This document shows, piece after piece, positions 11,722 through 24,372 of a stretch of DNA of 64,000 nt; positions within the stretch are counted from its first letter, which is position 1; the number at the start of each line of letters is the position of its first letter. The DNA comes from Welwitschia mirabilis (Eukaryota > Gnetophyta > Gnetopsida > Welwitschiales). Below the pieces are notes generated by a model. The model searched no databases, had not been told where the DNA came from, and was given only the letters and a program-made list of their open reading frames with translations. The stretch is taken from positions 18,518,089 through 18,582,088 of the forward strand of contig JBOZIK010000001.1 in the NCBI GenBank assembly GCA_051453625.1, given 5' to 3'. Both the position numbers and the translations under genes were made by a program.

Positions 11722-12761
11722 ATTGAGGATAATAGCATGGTAGCTTCTCAAGAGAAGCATAATTTTTATTTTCTTATAAGATTTTAGTTTAGTTTTTCGG
11801 TTTTAGATTTTTCAAGTAATTAATACTAGTCATCTCTAGTGATACCCAAACTAGTCTATTTTAGAGGTTTTTCTAGTTTTTCAGCTCTAACTAATTCTAT
11901 ATTGCATATTTAAGATTGGTGTTTCTAATAAAGTTTTTGAAGGTTATGATCAAGGGCAAAAAAGTAAAATTTAACTCACTCTCTATGTGTTTTCTTTTAC
12001 TTCCCATAATTTTAATTCAGTAGTTTATTAATTTTACTATTATAAAACACTAAAATATGAAAAAATATTTAGGATTTTATTTTCATAGGTTTTAATTTAA
12101 TTTTTCAGCTATTTCTATTTTCTATAAATTTTTCGGTTACCCCACTAATTGAAGTATTTTGTGCAAACTTTATGAACTTGTAATATTTTTTTGAAACATT
12201 ATCAAAATCTTGCATGCTATGGATTCAACACAAGTCAAGTAGATTAATTGGAAATTCATTTAATAACATGGACCTTAAAAATAAAGGAAATAAAGAATAA
12301 AGAATCCCACAGGAGAATCAGCCTAATGATGATACTCAAAGAGTATAAGCCTCTTCATCCAAATAACATAAACAAAACACTTAATTTAGTTTTCTAGATC
12401 AATATTTTAATGTACTAAGGTTAAACTAAGACCTCATAGACCAATTAAATGCCTACTACTTTAGTTAAGAAGTGGCTAGAATCCTTGGCCAGAACAAATC
12501 ACAAAACCAACTCAATAATGATACTCCTAAACAAACCCTTTGTGAGTATTTATAACCGTAATGTTTAGGAACATCCTCATGCATAGTCCAAATACCTAAA
12601 ACCCAAAGGTTAGAATTTAAGCCATCCACCATCTAGATATTATTCACTTTCATAGCTTGGAATCAAAAGACCTATACTTACATCTTAAAGAATTTGAGTA
12701 TGTGGTATTAACTATACCCTGATACCCAAATCCTTTGGACATTCTTAAGCTTATTCTTTTT
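11722..12761 (+). mobile_element. Leader and gag N-terminal zone of element A
   Basis: 11,722-11,890 aligns with the leader of the 54-kb element (AGCATGGTAGCTTCTCAAGA and the CTAGTGATACCCAAACTAGT block). From there to 12,761 no domain is readable; a Met codon at 12,219 (MDSTQVK, then a stop) may mark the old gag start. Confidence 0.5.
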
Positions 12762-13130
12762 CCATTTTACTTAAAAGAAAAGCCTAAATCATTACTTTAT
12801 ACTCTCAAGACCTTATCCATTAGATATTGGTATAATTTAAATAAGGCCTTCACATCCAAAATTTTCCCAAATCATAAGATGAATGCCTTAATAAGAGAAA
12901 TAATGAATTAAAAGGACCAAGGAACTTTTTCCCAAGCCTTAGAAAGATTTAAAGATTAACTGTAAAAGTGTTAACAACATGGATTTGAGCTAAGGAGTGA
13001 AATTAGCTTCTTTTATATTAAGTTATCTTCAAACAATAGGAAATTGATAGAGATGATAAGTAGGGGTAGTTTCCTTAGTATGCCATTAGATGAAGTTAGG
13101 AACTACCTCAAAACTATCAATGAGAGCTCT
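12762..13130 (+). pseudogene. gag: gag relic of Athila-like element A (Retrotrans_gag-type domain)
   Basis: One frame reads for 123 codons with only four stops. It begins PFYLKEKPKSLLYTL and continues through KAFTSKIFPNHKMNALIREI, ALERFKD, QHGFELRSEISFFYIKLSS, KLIEMISRGSFLSMPLDEV. This follows the Athila gag pattern: a F-L--KAK-WL segment, a KFFP--K---L--I segment, E-WERFKDLL, HHGL, FY-GL----R--ID---GG-F--KTP-E. Gag would form the particle that packages the element RNA in the cytoplasm. The stops, absence of a clear start and missing N-terminus make it dead. Protease follows at 14,226. Family identity is confident; exact limits are not. Confidence 0.85.
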
Positions 13131-14106
13131 AAAACTAGAAGAAGCCAAGTAAACCATTTAGATCTCATCATCTTTTTAGGTCTACAAGTGTGTTCAAGAT
13201 AACTAATAATTTTGAAGTCAATAATAGAATGGATGAGTAAAAAGAGTACAATCATTATCCACTTTACCTTTACCTTTAGCCATAAAACCTAAATGTTCAA
13301 TTTGCCACAGTGATATCTATGAGATAACTGAGTATCTATTCATTCCCTTATTTTGGAACATAGTAAATGAATAAGTTAATATGGTAGGACACCAGTAGAA
13401 AAACAAAAAAAATGACCCATATTTCAAGACCTATAACCCTGGGTGAAGGAATTACTCTAATGTTTCTTAGAAGTAAGATAACTCATATAGTCATAATCAG
13501 AATAACCAGCCAATAATTCATTCTCTTTATCACTCTTCCATAACTTTCCATCAAACTATTAAAAACCCTCTTCATCATACATCCCCTTAGAGGAGTTATT
13601 AAGAAAATTCGTGGACATTCAAACCCAAATTAACTATGACCAAACCAACCATCAATATGAAAGAACTCTAAAGAGATATTCCTCTTTTATAAATAACCTT
13701 AAATAAGCTACTCAAATCAATACCTAATTACTTCAATAGATTTTGTTTTCCCTAAATCAAAGAGAACCAGGAGAACTCCTTATCAGTTCATAGTCAAATC
13801 CTAAAAGAGTTAGGCTTATAGAAGGATTAGATTCCACACACATCAAAAAAACTAAACCAATTCATCGTAGGAGTGGGAAAGAATTGAAAAATTAATCTAA
13901 GCCAAACACAACAAATGAAAAATCAGTTCCCATAGAAGAGAGGGGAAAAAAAACAAAATAATAGAGGAATCTTTACCCATCTATAAAGAGCCTTTGTGTT
14001 TTCCTTAATGGCTTTGGAAGGATAACATCATGAAAAAACAATTAGAGGCTTTAGAAATATTTAAAGAAGTTAAGATAAATATCCCTTCTTAAAAGCCATT
14101 AAGTAA
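13131..14106 (+). mobile_element. Gag-protease linker zone of element A
   Basis: No domain is readable. In intact Athila relatives this zone holds the low-complexity end of gag and the nucleocapsid; no CCHC knuckle was found here. Reading is broken by stops in all frames. Confidence 0.4.
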
Positions 14107-14746
14107 GTTCCTTCTTACGCAAACTTCCTCAAAGACATGTGTATAATGGAAAGGTGCATGTATATAAAAAGTGAAGTCTTCTTAATACAACAAACAAGTG
14201 TAGTCATTTAAAACCAATTTCCACCCAGGTACAAATACCTTAGATGTACTACAATTGCAATTACCATAAAAAATAAGCAACTTAAGTAAGCCTTATTAGA
14301 TTTAGTACCTACTATAAAGTTGCTTACTTATGGAACCTAAAAAAAATTTAGGCTTAAGGCTTAAAAACATAAAACTCCAACTCTAAGTCTCTGATAATTC
14401 TATAAAAATGTCATTAGGGGTTATTAAGGATGTTATCATTAGGATAGATAGATATTATTTCCTAGTGGATTTTATGGTTTTAAACATATAAAACATAGTA
14501 AACTATTTAGTACCTGTCATCTTAGGAAGACCTTTCCTAACAACCTTAAATGCCATGATTAATTGTAGGAATAGTTTGATAAAAATATCCTTTGGAAACA
14601 TGATGATAGATTTAAATGATTTTAATGTCATGAAATTACTTTCTATTGATGATAAAATAGAAGATATGAATAGGTTAAAAATCCTGCTAGATAATCAAGA
14701 AACTTCCACTCACTTTCATAAGGACGATGCCTTAGAGTTTCCTTAA
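14107..14746 (+). pseudogene. Aspartic protease relic of element A
   Basis: The Athila-typical lead VPSYANFLKDMCIMER (relatives: VPKYAKFLKD...) lies at 14,107-14,154. A protease core follows: IAITIKNKQLK-ALLDLVPTIKLL at about 14,250-14,330, aligning with the family pattern C-IGN---KALCDLGAS-NL. The catalytic DLGAS/DSGAS has become DLVPT, so Asp remains but the flanking Gly-Ala-Ser is lost. VPVILGRPFLTTLNAMINC at about 14,510-14,570 is the conserved C-terminal flap region (PIILGRPFLAT-RALID). The last part is open as 63 codons (14,555-14,746). The enzyme would have cut the Gag-Pol polyprotein; this copy could not. Confidence 0.85.
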
Positions 14747-15029
14747 GTATCATACACTATCACTTAGGATTAAGCCCTCATTAAAATCAGGACTTTTCCA
14801 AATAATCTTAAATATAATTTCTTAAGGTATAATTCCACTTTCCTAATAGTGATCAATTCCTCTTTATCATCATCTAAAAAACTGAGTTACTAAATCTTTT
14901 GAGGAAACATAAATAGGTAATAGGATGAATCCTTTCTAACATTAATAGTATTGACCCTAGTATTTGAATGCATTATCTTTACTTAGAAGAAAATGCTAAG
15001 CCATCCATAGAAGCCTAATGAAGAATAAA

Positions 15030-15835
15030 CCTAACCATGAAAGAGGTAGTGAAAAATGAAGTAATCAAACTCTCAAATAATGGAATAATATTTCATCTCA
15101 AATAGCAAGTGGGTAAGTCCAATCTAAATGGTAGTAAAAAAAATTTAGAATTAATCTAGTTTCAAATGAACATAATTAACTTATCCATACTAGATTCATA
15201 TTAAATGGAGAATGTGCATAGACTATTGAAAGTTAAATGCCATCTTAAGAAAGGATCATTTCCCACTTCCATTCTGATCAAATCCTTGAAAACATTTGGG
15301 ACTTTTTTTTACTACTTTCTAGATAGATATTCAATGTTAAACAAAATAGAATCCATCCTTGACTAAGATAAAACTATATTTACCTATCCATATGGAAGAT
15401 CTACCTATAGAAGAATGCCATTTGATTTGTGCAATGCTATTACCATGTTTCAATGTTGCATGCTTAGAAGTTTTTAGAATTTACTACACTCTCATGTTTT
15501 AATATTCATAGATGATTTTTTAGTTCATGGAGCCTATTTTGACCCTTAACTTAGAACTGTCCTTATGTGATACATAGAAAAACACCTTGTGCTTAATTGG
15601 AAAAACAAAGGCATAGTATTAAGACATATCTTCTCTTTAGAAGAAATTTAAGTAGACCCTACAAAAGTCTTATTAATCACCTACCCAACCACTCCTCAAA
15701 AACAAAGATATATTAGGTTTTTTTTAGGACATACAAGATATTACAGGAGATTTATTAAGGATTTTACTAAAATTTTCAAATCACTTTATGACCTCCTAAG
15801 CAAAGATGCCTTTTTTAACTAGACTCATGAGTGCT
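15030..15835 (+). pseudogene. Reverse transcriptase relic of element A
   Basis: Successive blocks of an Athila-type RT are readable through stops and frameshifts: EVIKLSNNGIIF (family EVLKLLDAGIIYPI) near 15,060; FLDRYSMLNKI (FLDGYSGYNQI) near 15,320; TYPYGRSTYRRMPFDLCNA (TCPFGTFAYRRMPFGLCNA) at about 15,380-15,440; LIFIDDFLVHGAYFD (VFMDDFSVFG) at about 15,502-15,540, which keeps the DD pair of the active site; FFLGHTRYYRRFIKDFTKI (FLGHAGFYRRFIKDFSKIA) near 15,718-15,775. The enzyme copies element RNA to DNA from a tRNA primer. Many stops make it inactive. Confidence 0.9.
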
Positions 15836-16290
15836 AACAATATTTCAAAGGAAAAAATTACATTTACCCTTATTGTTCAATCATCTAATTGAAAGTTATC
15901 ATTTGAAATTATATGTGATGCTAGAAATTATGTGGTTGAAGCTATGTTAGGACAAAGAATAAATAAAAAACCAGTCACAATCTATTATGCAAGTAAAACT
16001 CTGAGCGTCACTCAACTAAATTACATAATTATTGAAATAGAGCTCCTCACCATAGTCTTTGCCTTAGAAATAATTATTTAATACTCTATAGATTTTAAGA
16101 TAATTATTTACACAAATCACTCAACCCTTAGATACCTATTTGCTACAAAGGATTTAAATCTTAGATTAATCAAATGGATTCCATTTTTGTAGAAGTTTGA
16201 TTTAGAAATTAAGAATAACAAGAGCTTTGAAAATATCTCAGGAAAACTTGTAAATATCTCTTTCCATCAGTAATACCTCCTCTGATGAAC
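15836..16290 (+). pseudogene. RNase H relic of element A
   Basis: Reads LSFEIICDARNYVVEAMLGQ, then KPVTIYYASKTLSVTQLNY, IEIELLTIVFALE and IIYTNHSTLRYLFATKD (about 15,890-16,160). This is the gypsy RNase H order: SDASD-AVGAVLGQ, IYYASKTL--AQ-NY, TTEKELLA-VFA, YTDHSALRYL. The first acid and the E of the second block survive; the Asp of YTDH is Asn. It continues through LIKWIPFL and FDLEIKNN to about 16,260. It would remove RNA from the RNA-DNA hybrid. Confidence 0.85.
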
Positions 16291-16449
16291 ACCTCTTCTT
16301 AGTTTTAAAAATATCTTGGTTTATCAATATTACCAAATACTTAGTTTCCAAGGTCATTTCCTCTCACTAGACCATTAATGATAAGAATAAAATTCTTAAA
16401 TTAGGCTAAATATTTCTTTTAAGATAGTTCTTATCTATTTAAGTATTAC

Positions 16450-17560
16450 CTAGATCAAGTCATCTATAGATGTATCCCTCAATCTAAAATTCATGACATT
16501 ATTAGGCATTGTCATCTAAGGCTTATGATGGCCATTATTCTAATAATAAAATTGTCATGAAAATTCTTCAATCTAATTTTTATTTGTCATCTATTTTTAA
16601 AGATTCCTACCTCTATTGCAAAACTTGTGAAAATTGCCAAAAACTTGATAGCCTATTATGGAAACATATGATGCCTTTAAACCCCATTTGCATCGTACAA
16701 TCCTTTGATGTTTGGGGAATTGACTTTCAAGGCCCATATCGCTCTTCAAATGGATACCATTACATTCTTTTTTATATTGATTGTGTTATTAAATAGGTGG
16801 AAGCATGCAGTTGTCAATCTAACAATGCCCAAAAAGTGATGACCTTTAAGAAAAACATCTTAATGAGATTTGTGGATTCTTAAGTTTTAATTAGTGATGG
16901 AGGAACTTACTTTTGCAATAGAATATTTAATAATCTTCTCACTAAGTATGGGGTCACTCATAAAGTTGTAACATCATACCATCCCTAAAGTAGCAGTCAA
17001 GTTGAGATTAACACTAAAGAAATTAAGAATATTTTGCAAAAGGTAGTAAAATCAACTAGAAAAGATTGGTTTTTTAAGCTTAATGACATCTTATGGGTTT
17101 ATCGAGTAGCTTATAAGACACCTCTAGGAATGTCCCTGTTCAGGTTATTTTATGGAAAAGCTTGTCATATACCTATAGAGCTTGAACACAAAGCATATTG
17201 AGTAATTAAAGACATGAACTTAGATCTTAAGGTAGTAGAGAAGAAAAGGGCTATACAACTTAATGAGTTAGATGAAATTAGAAATATCACTTATGAGAAC
17301 ATAAAAACCAATATGAAAAGGATTAAGAAATTACATGATCAAAACATCCTTAGGGAAACATTTCAAGAAGAAGAATTAGTTTTACTATACAATTGATGAT
17401 TACATTTATTCCTAAAAAACTAGTTTCTAAGTGGAAAGGCCCATATCTAATAAAAAAGATTTTGCCAAATGATGTATTTCTTATAGAAAATACTAAAAAC
17501 AACAAAAAATTAAAAGTTAATGGGTTGTCACCTTAAGCATTATCGTTTACCCCTCTCATA
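16450..17560 (+). pseudogene. Integrase relic of element A, DD35E triad intact
   Basis: HHCC-type zinc region IIRHCHL...AYDGHYSNNKIVMKILQ...CKTCENCQK (16,490-16,645), frameshifted after HCHL; then the core. FDVWGIDFQGPYRSSNGYHY places the first Asp at 16,722; VLISDGGTYF places the second at 16,896; SSSQVEINTKEI places Glu at 17,004, exactly 35 residues after the second Asp, so the DD35E triad survives in register. C-terminal part: YGKACHIPIELEHKAY, LNELDEIRNITYENIK (17,155-17,310) and KLVSKWKGPYLIKKILP (17,418-17,468), which matches the Athila K-SRW-GPF-VK--FP-G module. At least five in-frame stops kill it. Identity as Athila lineage is strong. Confidence 0.93.
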
Positions 17561-18498
17561 CACTTATGAATTTATGAGACTTATAGGCCTAAGTTAATGG
17601 CTTTTAATAAAAATCAATAATAAGAGATCTCACTATCATTTTAAGTAATGGTTGAAATTAAGTACACTTCTGGGTTTGTAAAGAAAAGTTATGATTATTT
17701 TGATTTTAATTATTAAAGTCATATTTACTTTAGGTCTTCAATTTAAAACATAGTTGAGAAAGTAGAATCTACCTACATATTATGTTTCTTGTGTTTAAAG
17801 CTTTTCACGGGAATAAGATTTTTCTTAATTAGGCTAATGAGCTAATGATCCTTCTTATGTGCATAAAAAATAAATATGAAAAGAAAAATGAAAAGAAAAA
17901 ATAATGTTCTTCTCCAAACACACATCTCATTAATCACTTAACTGGGTTTAGTTAATTACATTAGGCTATGGACACTCAGTGGCAATATAGTTCTAATGAT
18001 CTAATTATGACATAATCAACTGCATTAGGGCTATAAATGCTTATAGGTAATGCAACTCTAATTTATTTATAAAACAACATGCTTAACTCTATTGAAATAA
18101 AATGTCATAAATTGAATGCTTAATGTGATTCAAAGGCTTAAAAAGAATATATATGCTAGTAGAAAAGAAAAATAAAGAAAATAAAGTAGTGGGAATTGGG
18201 GGCCATCTAAGTTCTATTAACTTTTATACTTAAGATTTGTTATGATTTTTAAAATTGTATAAATTATTTGGTCAAAACTAAAATTATTTGATCCATTAAA
18301 AATCACCAAAGTATAATAAAGGTCATTGAATTAGGTAGGTTATCTCCTTTATTCATTAGTTATATGGTTAAGTTCTTTGCCATATTTCATTTTCAATCTC
18401 CATTACCCATTCCACTTCACCCCCATTTCATGAGAAATAACATCATAAAGCATAAATCATTTTTATGGATCAAATTTTTACTTAACATTTTTTAGGAA
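17561..18498 (+). mobile_element. 3' region of element A
   Basis: Non-coding region after integrase, collinear with 23,050-24,000 and 58,080-58,700. It breaks off at the gap at 18,499, where the relative at 23,985 continues towards its LTR. No env-like reading frame was found. Confidence 0.75.
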
Positions 18499-18598
18499 NN
18501 NNNNNNNNNNNNNNNNNNNNNNNNNNNNNNNNNNNNNNNNNNNNNNNNNNNNNNNNNNNNNNNNNNNNNNNNNNNNNNNNNNNNNNNNNNNNNNNNNN
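18499..18598. other. Assembly gap (100 N) abutting a microsatellite
   Basis: Conventional unknown-length gap. The 3' LTR expected for element A by collinearity would lie here or beyond. Confidence 0.95.

Positions 18599-18674
<76 letters not shown>
18599..18674 (+). repeat. (GT)38 microsatellite
   Basis: Thirty-eight perfect GT units directly against the gap. A perfect array of this length is much younger than the decayed elements around it, and probably caused the assembly break. Confidence 0.98.
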
Positions 18675-18675
<1 letters not shown>

Positions 18676-21600
18676 GTATCATGCTATTCTAGATACAAAA
18701 TGCTATTTAGTAGGAGGATGAAAGAGAAAAATGAGTGACAGAAATGTCATAACAACCTTAACCATAAATCTATTTCTAGAAAGCAAAGAAAGAAAATAAT
18801 AAAACAAAAAGGAATATAGGAAGAAGATCACCATTAAGATGGGGATCATTTTGGCAAAATGCTTTAGTAATAGGACTTAGCAAGAAGGTTAAAAGGGAAG
18901 CTCTAATCATCCTGTAAAGAACATAACAGAATCTCTAATGCTTTAATGTTACCTACAGAAAGGAACATAAGCTTATCAATATGCCTCTGTGTAACATTTT
19001 GGTATTCTAATATAAAGCTGAAAAACTAACATTTTGATATCATTGTGTGCATGTCTTATTACTTGAAAAAGTAATATTATCTTCTATTTTCTCTTATTTG
19101 TATAGCTAAACATGAACTAGAATAATTAACAGTGCTTAGAAATAAGTTTATTCAACATTTAATTTTTATCATGTTTATATACTTTTTCTATTTTTCCATA
19201 ATGTAGTATATGTAAATAGTGAACTTTTTCATCAAATAAACCAACCTGACTAGTTCAAGTAACATCATCATGATAATATCATGATGATGTATTTTAAACT
19301 AAACGATTAAATATTAAGTAGTTCTTTAGTAAGCCTTTGATTTTTATTTAATGGTTTAAACTTATTTTAGGTTAACAATATCATAGTTTTACACTTTCCC
19401 AACATAGTTTCTTAATATTTTATACATTTGTTTCATCATATAAGATTTCATCCATAGTTAATAAAGTAATATTAGGTTGTATTTATTGAGGTTTTTCCCT
19501 AGCACCTTTCTAGTACTGTTGTAAGTTTATCATAAACAAGGTAATTCTCATGAACCTTTTTGAATTATCTCATAANNNNNNNNNNAGTGATTATATTAGG
19601 CCCTCTCAACCTTATATGAAACACTTAATAATCAATGTCATGATGTAAAACTTTATATAACCATAATAAATTATTTAAGTTTTTTAGATGTTATTTAGAA
19701 TTTTCACTCATGGATTGAATAGATTCTTAAAAATGTAAAAAGTTTATTAAAGGTTGGAAGGATTAATAAAAATTAGATTAGCCATCACATTCTGTGTTAA
19801 TAGTTGTGTATCAAATGCGAAGGAAATTTTGATTAGGAACTCAAAATTTCAATTCCAAATTAAAGGCAAAGTAATAAACAATTTTAGAAGAGAGCTTATT
19901 CATCTTGAAGAGTAAAATCAGAAGGGGAATTCACATGGAGGGATTAATACATTTTGATCATTCATGTAATGAAATTTCAGAGAAGGATAAGAATATGATA
20001 GGTTTAATCTTTTAAAGAAGAAAGATAGAGAAATGCAAAAATTTATTGGAATTAGAGGGATTTGGGGCCTCCTTTTGACACTAGGAAATATGTTGATGCA
20101 TGAATTATAGTTAAGGAATCATGAAGGAATAAAGAAGATGTGTAACCTAATATGGAAAACTTATTTAGATAGATGGTTACCTTTAGTTATATCCCTAGGA
20201 TATAATGAAATTTGAGAATAATCCTAATTCTATAGAAGTAAATGAAAAGGATGTGATTAGAAAAACAAAGTTTAAGAAAAGGGATTACAAAATATATTTA
20301 TTCTAATTTGTTAAAAGTAAAAGTATAAAGTTTTAAAGAATTCCATTTTTTTTTAAGTACTAAGGAAACATGATGAAGTAAAAAGAAATAAAATAGAAGT
20401 AGCAATTATAATAGAAATGTAAAAAGTAATGAGGAAGGTAAGAGATCATGCAAGGTAAAAGAGTGATAGGATAAAGGATTAGGAAAAAATAAGAAAGATG
20501 GAATAATATGAAAATGTGATATTAAAGCAAAGGTAAAAAGATAAGAATCATGTTGATGTTACCTAAAACAAAGATAAGGTAAGGTAGCTATGGTTGTAGC
20601 CTAAGAAAGAAGATAAACTTTTATCATAATTAGTAAGATTGGGTTGTGTTTTACTTCACATGGAAGATTATGTTCTTGAGTACTAGATTGCAGAAAAGGT
20701 ATTTTAAGATCACTATAAGTGTCATGTAAAATGAAAGTATGAAGCCAAAACATTTATTAGTTAATTAGACACTAGAAATAAATGTATTTAATTATTAAAA
20801 TCATTTTATCATGACCAACTCTTGAGTCACAATTACAAAATGTGAACATAAAAACTTCTCTAATGTAAATCATGTATTTTCTTCAAAGATCTTTGAAATT
20901 AAAAGAAAATGGAATTTGATAACAATACTACTTTTGTTAAAGAAAAATGGTAAAAGGTGAAAATTGATTAAAATATATGTGAGTGATATTATAATTTTTT
21001 TAAATACAAAATATGTATGACATTGCTTTAAAATGTAGTAGAAGTATAAAGTGGCCTACAAAAATGTTTAAGAATAAAATACCTCTCAAAACCAATTATA
21101 TACTGGAATCTTAGAGCCACATAAAATAATAATAATAAAAATAAAACTCTACAAGTGAATATATAAGGATATGTGCAAACACATTTTAATTAAGTTAAAA
21201 ACATACGGCTAAAAAAAAATAAAGATACATAACTAGAATACAGTAACAAGTAATACACATAATATGCTTATAAGCCACATTGATGCCAAGCCCTAAAAAA
21301 TGCTTACATCCAAAACTATAGTAGGTGAACAAGCTTCATGCACCCCTAGTGTGGTAATCCAGCTCTTGGAAAGAATCAAAGAATTTGATAAGAAGCCATC
21401 CTATTATCATAAAAACTATATCACAGTTATGCATTACATTAAAGCATGATCTATCTATTTGCAAAGAAGTTGAGGGTGGCATATGAAGTACACAGGTGAA
21501 GAAAACTTTGAGTGAAGTCAAAAAAAGGTAGTCTGGAAGGGCAGGTGCTATATACTCTAGCTAGAAGAAGGTGTATCATTTTTTAGTAATAGAGATACAC

Positions 21601-22565
21601 GTAAAGAATGCCTACTAGACTTATCAAATTGTCCATCCCCATGTCTTTACATAGCTAGAAATTGCATTTAATAACTACCATTAGTACACTTTAATAAAAG
21701 AAGCTTTTTTTCAACATTAGTATGCCCATTTAAGTAGCATGAAATATCTTTTATTGATTATACCATTTTCATAGTAGAAGAGTTTATTTTCAGATGAGCA
21801 CTAGAGGAGAATAGGTGGCATTTATGTTTAACTTAAAATGTTACAGCCATTTGAGCATAATGGTCGTATGAGGGATTAAAAAAGTTAATAATAAACTTAG
21901 CTTTAAAACCTATTTTTTCTTAATAGCATAATTGATACACTTAATTGAATAATAAGGATAAAAAATTTGTTTTGGTTAAATCTTAAAATAACCCCTAAAC
22001 TAAAAGATTAATAAAGAGTTATTATGGGAATAATCATTCTAATTAGATTGATCATAATCATCTCGTGATAATTTTAGAACATCTAGTAAACACATGTTAT
22101 TATAAAGTTAAATATATTATTATATATCCTTAAAGAAGTAGTTAAAGAAAAAGAATGATAAGAACCGTTAGTAGGTATTTGCTAATATGAATTATGAAAG
22201 CTTTTGTGCCTTATGGATTCATTAATAAGTAATGGGTTTATGCATCTTGATGATCACTTATATTTCATGGATCTTCTTTTAGTTTAATTTATTAATCCTA
22301 TTAATTTTATTGCTTTTCTTATGAGAATTTCTAAGTTTTCACTTGGATCATGTTATTGCAACAACTCCTTATTAAACTTATTTCTTTTTGCCCTTTAGTA
22401 TTTACTTCTAATAAAATAGGCTCAAATGTCAAACTTTTTGGGAAATAAATGGAGATTTATTTAGTTGTAAAATCTAATTTCTCCAAGATATTCTTGAATT
22501 CTTTATTTTCTTCTATCATCTTCTTGATTATTATTTTAATCGATAAGAATCATTTAAATTTAAAT
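18675..22565. other. Unassigned AT-rich DNA between two integrase copies
   Basis: No LTR, polymerase, transposase or host exon could be recognised on either strand. Contains a 10-N gap (19,576-19,585), a perfect palindrome at 19,262-19,290 and purine-rich stretches (20,040-20,600). The short open frame at 21,336-21,521 on the minus strand (61 codons) has no recognisable motif. Confidence 0.5.
19262..19290. repeat. Perfect 14-bp inverted repeat with 1-bp centre
   Basis: Left arm ACATCATCATGATA, one central A, then the exact complement. It could form a cruciform or, if transcribed, a tight hairpin. No flanking poly-T or gene suggests a terminator role. Confidence 0.9.
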
Positions 22566-22574
22566 TCTCAATGA

Positions 22575-23050
22575 AATATTATGGCTCCTATCAAATAGCT
22601 TATAAGACTCCATTAGAAATGTTTCCTTTTAGCTTAGTCTATGGAAAAGCATGTCATCTACCTATAGAACTTAAATACAAATCATATGATAAAATTAAAG
22701 ACATGAACTTAGATCTTGAGGTAGAAAGGAAGAAAATAACTACACAACTTAATGAATTAGATGATATTAAGAATGATACTTATAAAAACATAAAAAATTA
22801 ATAGATAAAGAATATAGAAATTAAACAATTAAAACATCCTTAGAACAACATTTCAAGAAGGAAAACTATTTTCACTCTATAACTCATAATTACTTTTATG
22901 TTTAAGAAAACTATCTTTTAAGTGGAAAGAACTATATCCTAAAAAAAAAGGTTTTGATAAAAGGTGCATTTCTCATCAAAAAGACTAAAAACCACTAAGA
23001 ATTCCAAGTCAATGATTATTGCCTTAAAATTTATCATCCACTCCTCCAAT
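22575..23050 (+). pseudogene. Second copy of the integrase C-terminus (element B)
   Basis: Aligns with 17,085-17,540: IAYKTPLEMFPFSLVYGKAC, then IELKYKSYDKIKDMNLDLEV and LNELDDIKNDTYKNIKN in one frame (to 22,800), then decayed sequence corresponding to the K-SRW-GPF module. The homology starts abruptly near 22,575, inside the integrase core; no catalytic residues are included. The preceding 130 bases do not match element A. Either this is the 3' remainder of an older element into which A inserted, or a duplicated segment. Confidence 0.85.
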
Positions 23051-24372
23051 CAACTCATGAATTTATGAGACACACACATCCAGGTTGCTGGCCTTTGATA
23101 AAAATTAATAATAAATAATCATATTATCATTTGAGTAATGGTTAAGATTAAGTGCACTTATGGGTTTTTAAAAAAACGTTACATTTATTTTGAGTTTTAT
23201 TATTAAAATCATGTTCACTTAAAGTCTTCAATTTTGGTAACATATGGATGAAAAAGGTGGAATTTACTTTTATATTATGTTTCTTAGATTGAAAGATTTT
23301 AATAGGGACACAAATTTTCGTGATTAGGCTAACGAGCTAATGACCCCTAAAATGTGTACAAAAAATGAATATGAGAAGAAGAACAAAAACAAAAATAATA
23401 TTTATTCTCAAAAATCTAATCTCAGTAATCACTTGTTTGATTTTAATTAACTATGTTGGAGCTATAGACACTAGTTGTTAATGCAGCTCTACTGAATCTA
23501 TTTATGAAATAATCAACTATATCAGGGCTATAAACACTTGCTAGTAATTCATCACTAATTTTTTTACAAATTCACATGTTTAATTTCATTAGAATAAAAT
23601 GTTATAACATAAATACTTCATGTAATTTAAATGCTTAAAAAAGAACATATATGCTAGTAGAAAAAAAATAATGGAAAGAAAAATATGGTAATTGAAGGCC
23701 TTCTGATTTCTATTGCCTTTAATTATTCTTAAGATTTGCTTTGATTTATTAAAATTTTATAAGTTATTTGATTAATACTGTGCTTGTTTGATATTAAGAT
23801 CCATTAAAAATTATAAAAATGTAATAAAGGCCATTAACTTATATCAATTTTCTCCTTTATTCATCAGTTGTGTGGTTGAATCCTTTACCATATTTTCATT
23901 TTCCATCTTTATTACCCATTCCACTTTACCCATATTTTATGAGAAATAACTTCATGAGGTATAAATTATTTCTATGAGTCAAATTTTTACTTCACATTTT
24001 TAGCAATAAATTAAAAAAAATAGTTATCTTTCATTAGATAATTTTTTATTCATAGTTTAGCTTACATTAATTTGCACTATTTTCTTTTAATAAAAATGTC
24101 TTATTGAAATTTTCTAAGGATGTGTTCTCAAAATGGTTCTAACACTTTCTATCATAAAACTTTAAGGATCAAGTTCAATTTTGATTAGGGAGTATAACAT
24201 TCATTTTTCACATAATTTTTATATTTTAATGCCTTGTTTTCAAAAATTAGTCATAAAAGTCAAAAAGATATATCATTTTTCACACCTAAATACTTTCCTT
24301 CAGATGATTTCTCATGTTAATCATTTTGTTATTAACTTTTTGCTAAGAGTCTAGCAAAAGTCTAGTTGGAGG
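23051..24372 (+). mobile_element. 3' region of element B with polypurine tract
   Basis: Collinear with 17,561-18,498 and then with 8,000-8,311 and 59,560-59,949. Includes the family block near 23,312 (GATTAGGCTAACGAGCTAA), TTTTGATTAGGGAGTATAAC at 24,179-24,198 and the tract GTTGGAGG just before the LTR. Confidence 0.75.

Noticed and set aside
19800-20200. Possible integrase zinc region (GNSHGGINTF) in the unassigned segment
   Set aside because: Spacing of His and Cys does not fit HHCC, and no neighbouring integrase motif could be read.
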